A DNA stretch of 5,117 bases from Chitinophagaceae bacterium. Lineage in GTDB: Bacteria; Bacteroidota; Bacteroidia; Chitinophagales; Chitinophagaceae. The notes beneath the pieces were generated by a model. The model was given only the letters and a program-made list of their open reading frames with translations. It made no database searches and had not been told where the DNA came from. Position 1 is the first letter of the stretch, and every line of letters begins with the position of its first letter. Made by a program: the position numbers and the translations under genes. The stretch spans positions 1-5,117 of the forward strand of contig JALOMX010000193.1 of the NCBI GenBank assembly GCA_025455245.1, read 5' to 3'. Of this stretch, positions 4,837-5,117 are shown piece by piece.

Positions 4837-5117
4837 TTACGAAGGCCTTTCCATATCCTCCTTCCACAATTCGGCAAAATTCTTTTCTGCAAACTGTAGC
4901 GGTGCATGTCCGCTTGTCCATGCGCTGAAGACTTTGTTTACCACCCAGTTTTTGGTTTTGGCACCGGCCACTTTCATCAGGGTTTTGTTCATCATGGCAG
5001 CCTTCCAACTGCGGCCTGCCACAAGCTCCACGGGGATTTCGAGCGCCGCCACGATGCCCAGCAGGATTCCGTAGTTGAGCATCGTCGTGCCGGTGGACAC
5101 CACGCCTTGCGACGGTG
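4837..5117 (-). CDS. C-terminal fragment, possibly of a LutB/LldF-type iron-sulfur protein
   Basis: This open frame enters from beyond the right edge (about 92 codons visible) and ends with TAA at 4837-4839. The last ~50 residues (SWKAAMMNKTLMKVAG, then KTKNWVVNKVFSAWTSGHAP, then FAEKNFAELWKE) recall the C-terminal tail of LutB/LldF-family lactate-utilization iron-sulfur proteins, which typically end in a 'W...r.lP..a.ksFrelWke' motif. The part before that (GVVSTGTTMLNYGILLGIV, then ALEIPVELVAG) is hydrophobic, has no cysteine and is encoded by GC-rich DNA. It does not show the CPVKI ferredoxin motif I would expect about 30-35 residues before the WKAAM stretch. So the family call is tentative and the fragment may itself be mosaic. 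Internal starts at GTG 5103 or ATG 4995 are possible but unlikely to be real. The next reading frame downstream begins only with the SDR remnant. Confidence 0.4.
   Translation of the reverse strand, partial: PSQGVVSTGTTMLNYGILLGIVAALEIPVELVAGRSWKAAMMNKTLMKVAGAKTKNWVVNKVFSAWTSGHAPLQFAEKNFAELWKEDMERPS

Noticed and set aside
1..5117. CRISPR, insertion sequence, tRNA, rRNA, phage or toxin-antitoxin signals
   Set aside because: No regularly spaced repeats, transposase or integrase motifs, or cloverleaf-like or rRNA-like sequence were seen on either strand.

Overview
The window looks like ordinary Bacteroidota chromosome, or a metagenomic contig from that phylum. Three things suggest this: the AT-leaning, A-rich gene leaders without clear Shine-Dalgarno sequences; repeated TAnnTTTG-type -7 elements (TAATTTTG at 719 and 2882); and lysine- and aromatic-rich secreted or membrane proteins of unknown function. 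No rRNA, tRNA, CRISPR array, insertion sequence or phage gene is visible.

Left part (1-1181). The first 333 bases hold no gene I can support. They are followed by a small ferredoxin-like-fold protein of the muconolactone isomerase type (334-606) and a cytoplasmic thioredoxin (751-1128). The thioredoxin has an intact WCGPC site and a strong intrinsic terminator (1150-1181).

Middle part (1295-2823). A secreted protein of unknown function (1295-1819) is followed by a textbook AqpZ-type aquaporin (1995-2702). The aquaporin has both NPA motifs and the water-selective residue set. A 97-bp tail with two successive hairpins follows it; the second is a long, probably bidirectional terminator.

Right part (2882-4344). 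A -7-like element precedes a likely two-gene operon: a small four-helix membrane protein (2915-3310), then, after an 11-bp gap, a signal-peptide protein with one C-terminal membrane anchor (3322-4344). Neither has a function I can name. The pair is the best candidate here for an undescribed system, but the sequence does not show what it does.

The end (4341-5117, minus strand) is damaged or rearranged. It carries the C-terminal half of an NmrA/atypical-SDR-like NAD(P)-binding protein with no N-terminal Rossmann half. Directly upstream, in another frame, is the C-terminal piece of a different protein whose last ~50 residues resemble the tail of LutB/LldF-type lactate-utilization iron-sulfur proteins. 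GC content climbs to about 65% in the last ~80 bases. This could be real recombination and gene decay, or an assembly chimera. The SDR remnant and the membrane-anchored gene converge with overlapping stop codons.

The genes do not form one pathway. The window is mostly independent short transcription units plus one unknown two-gene membrane module.
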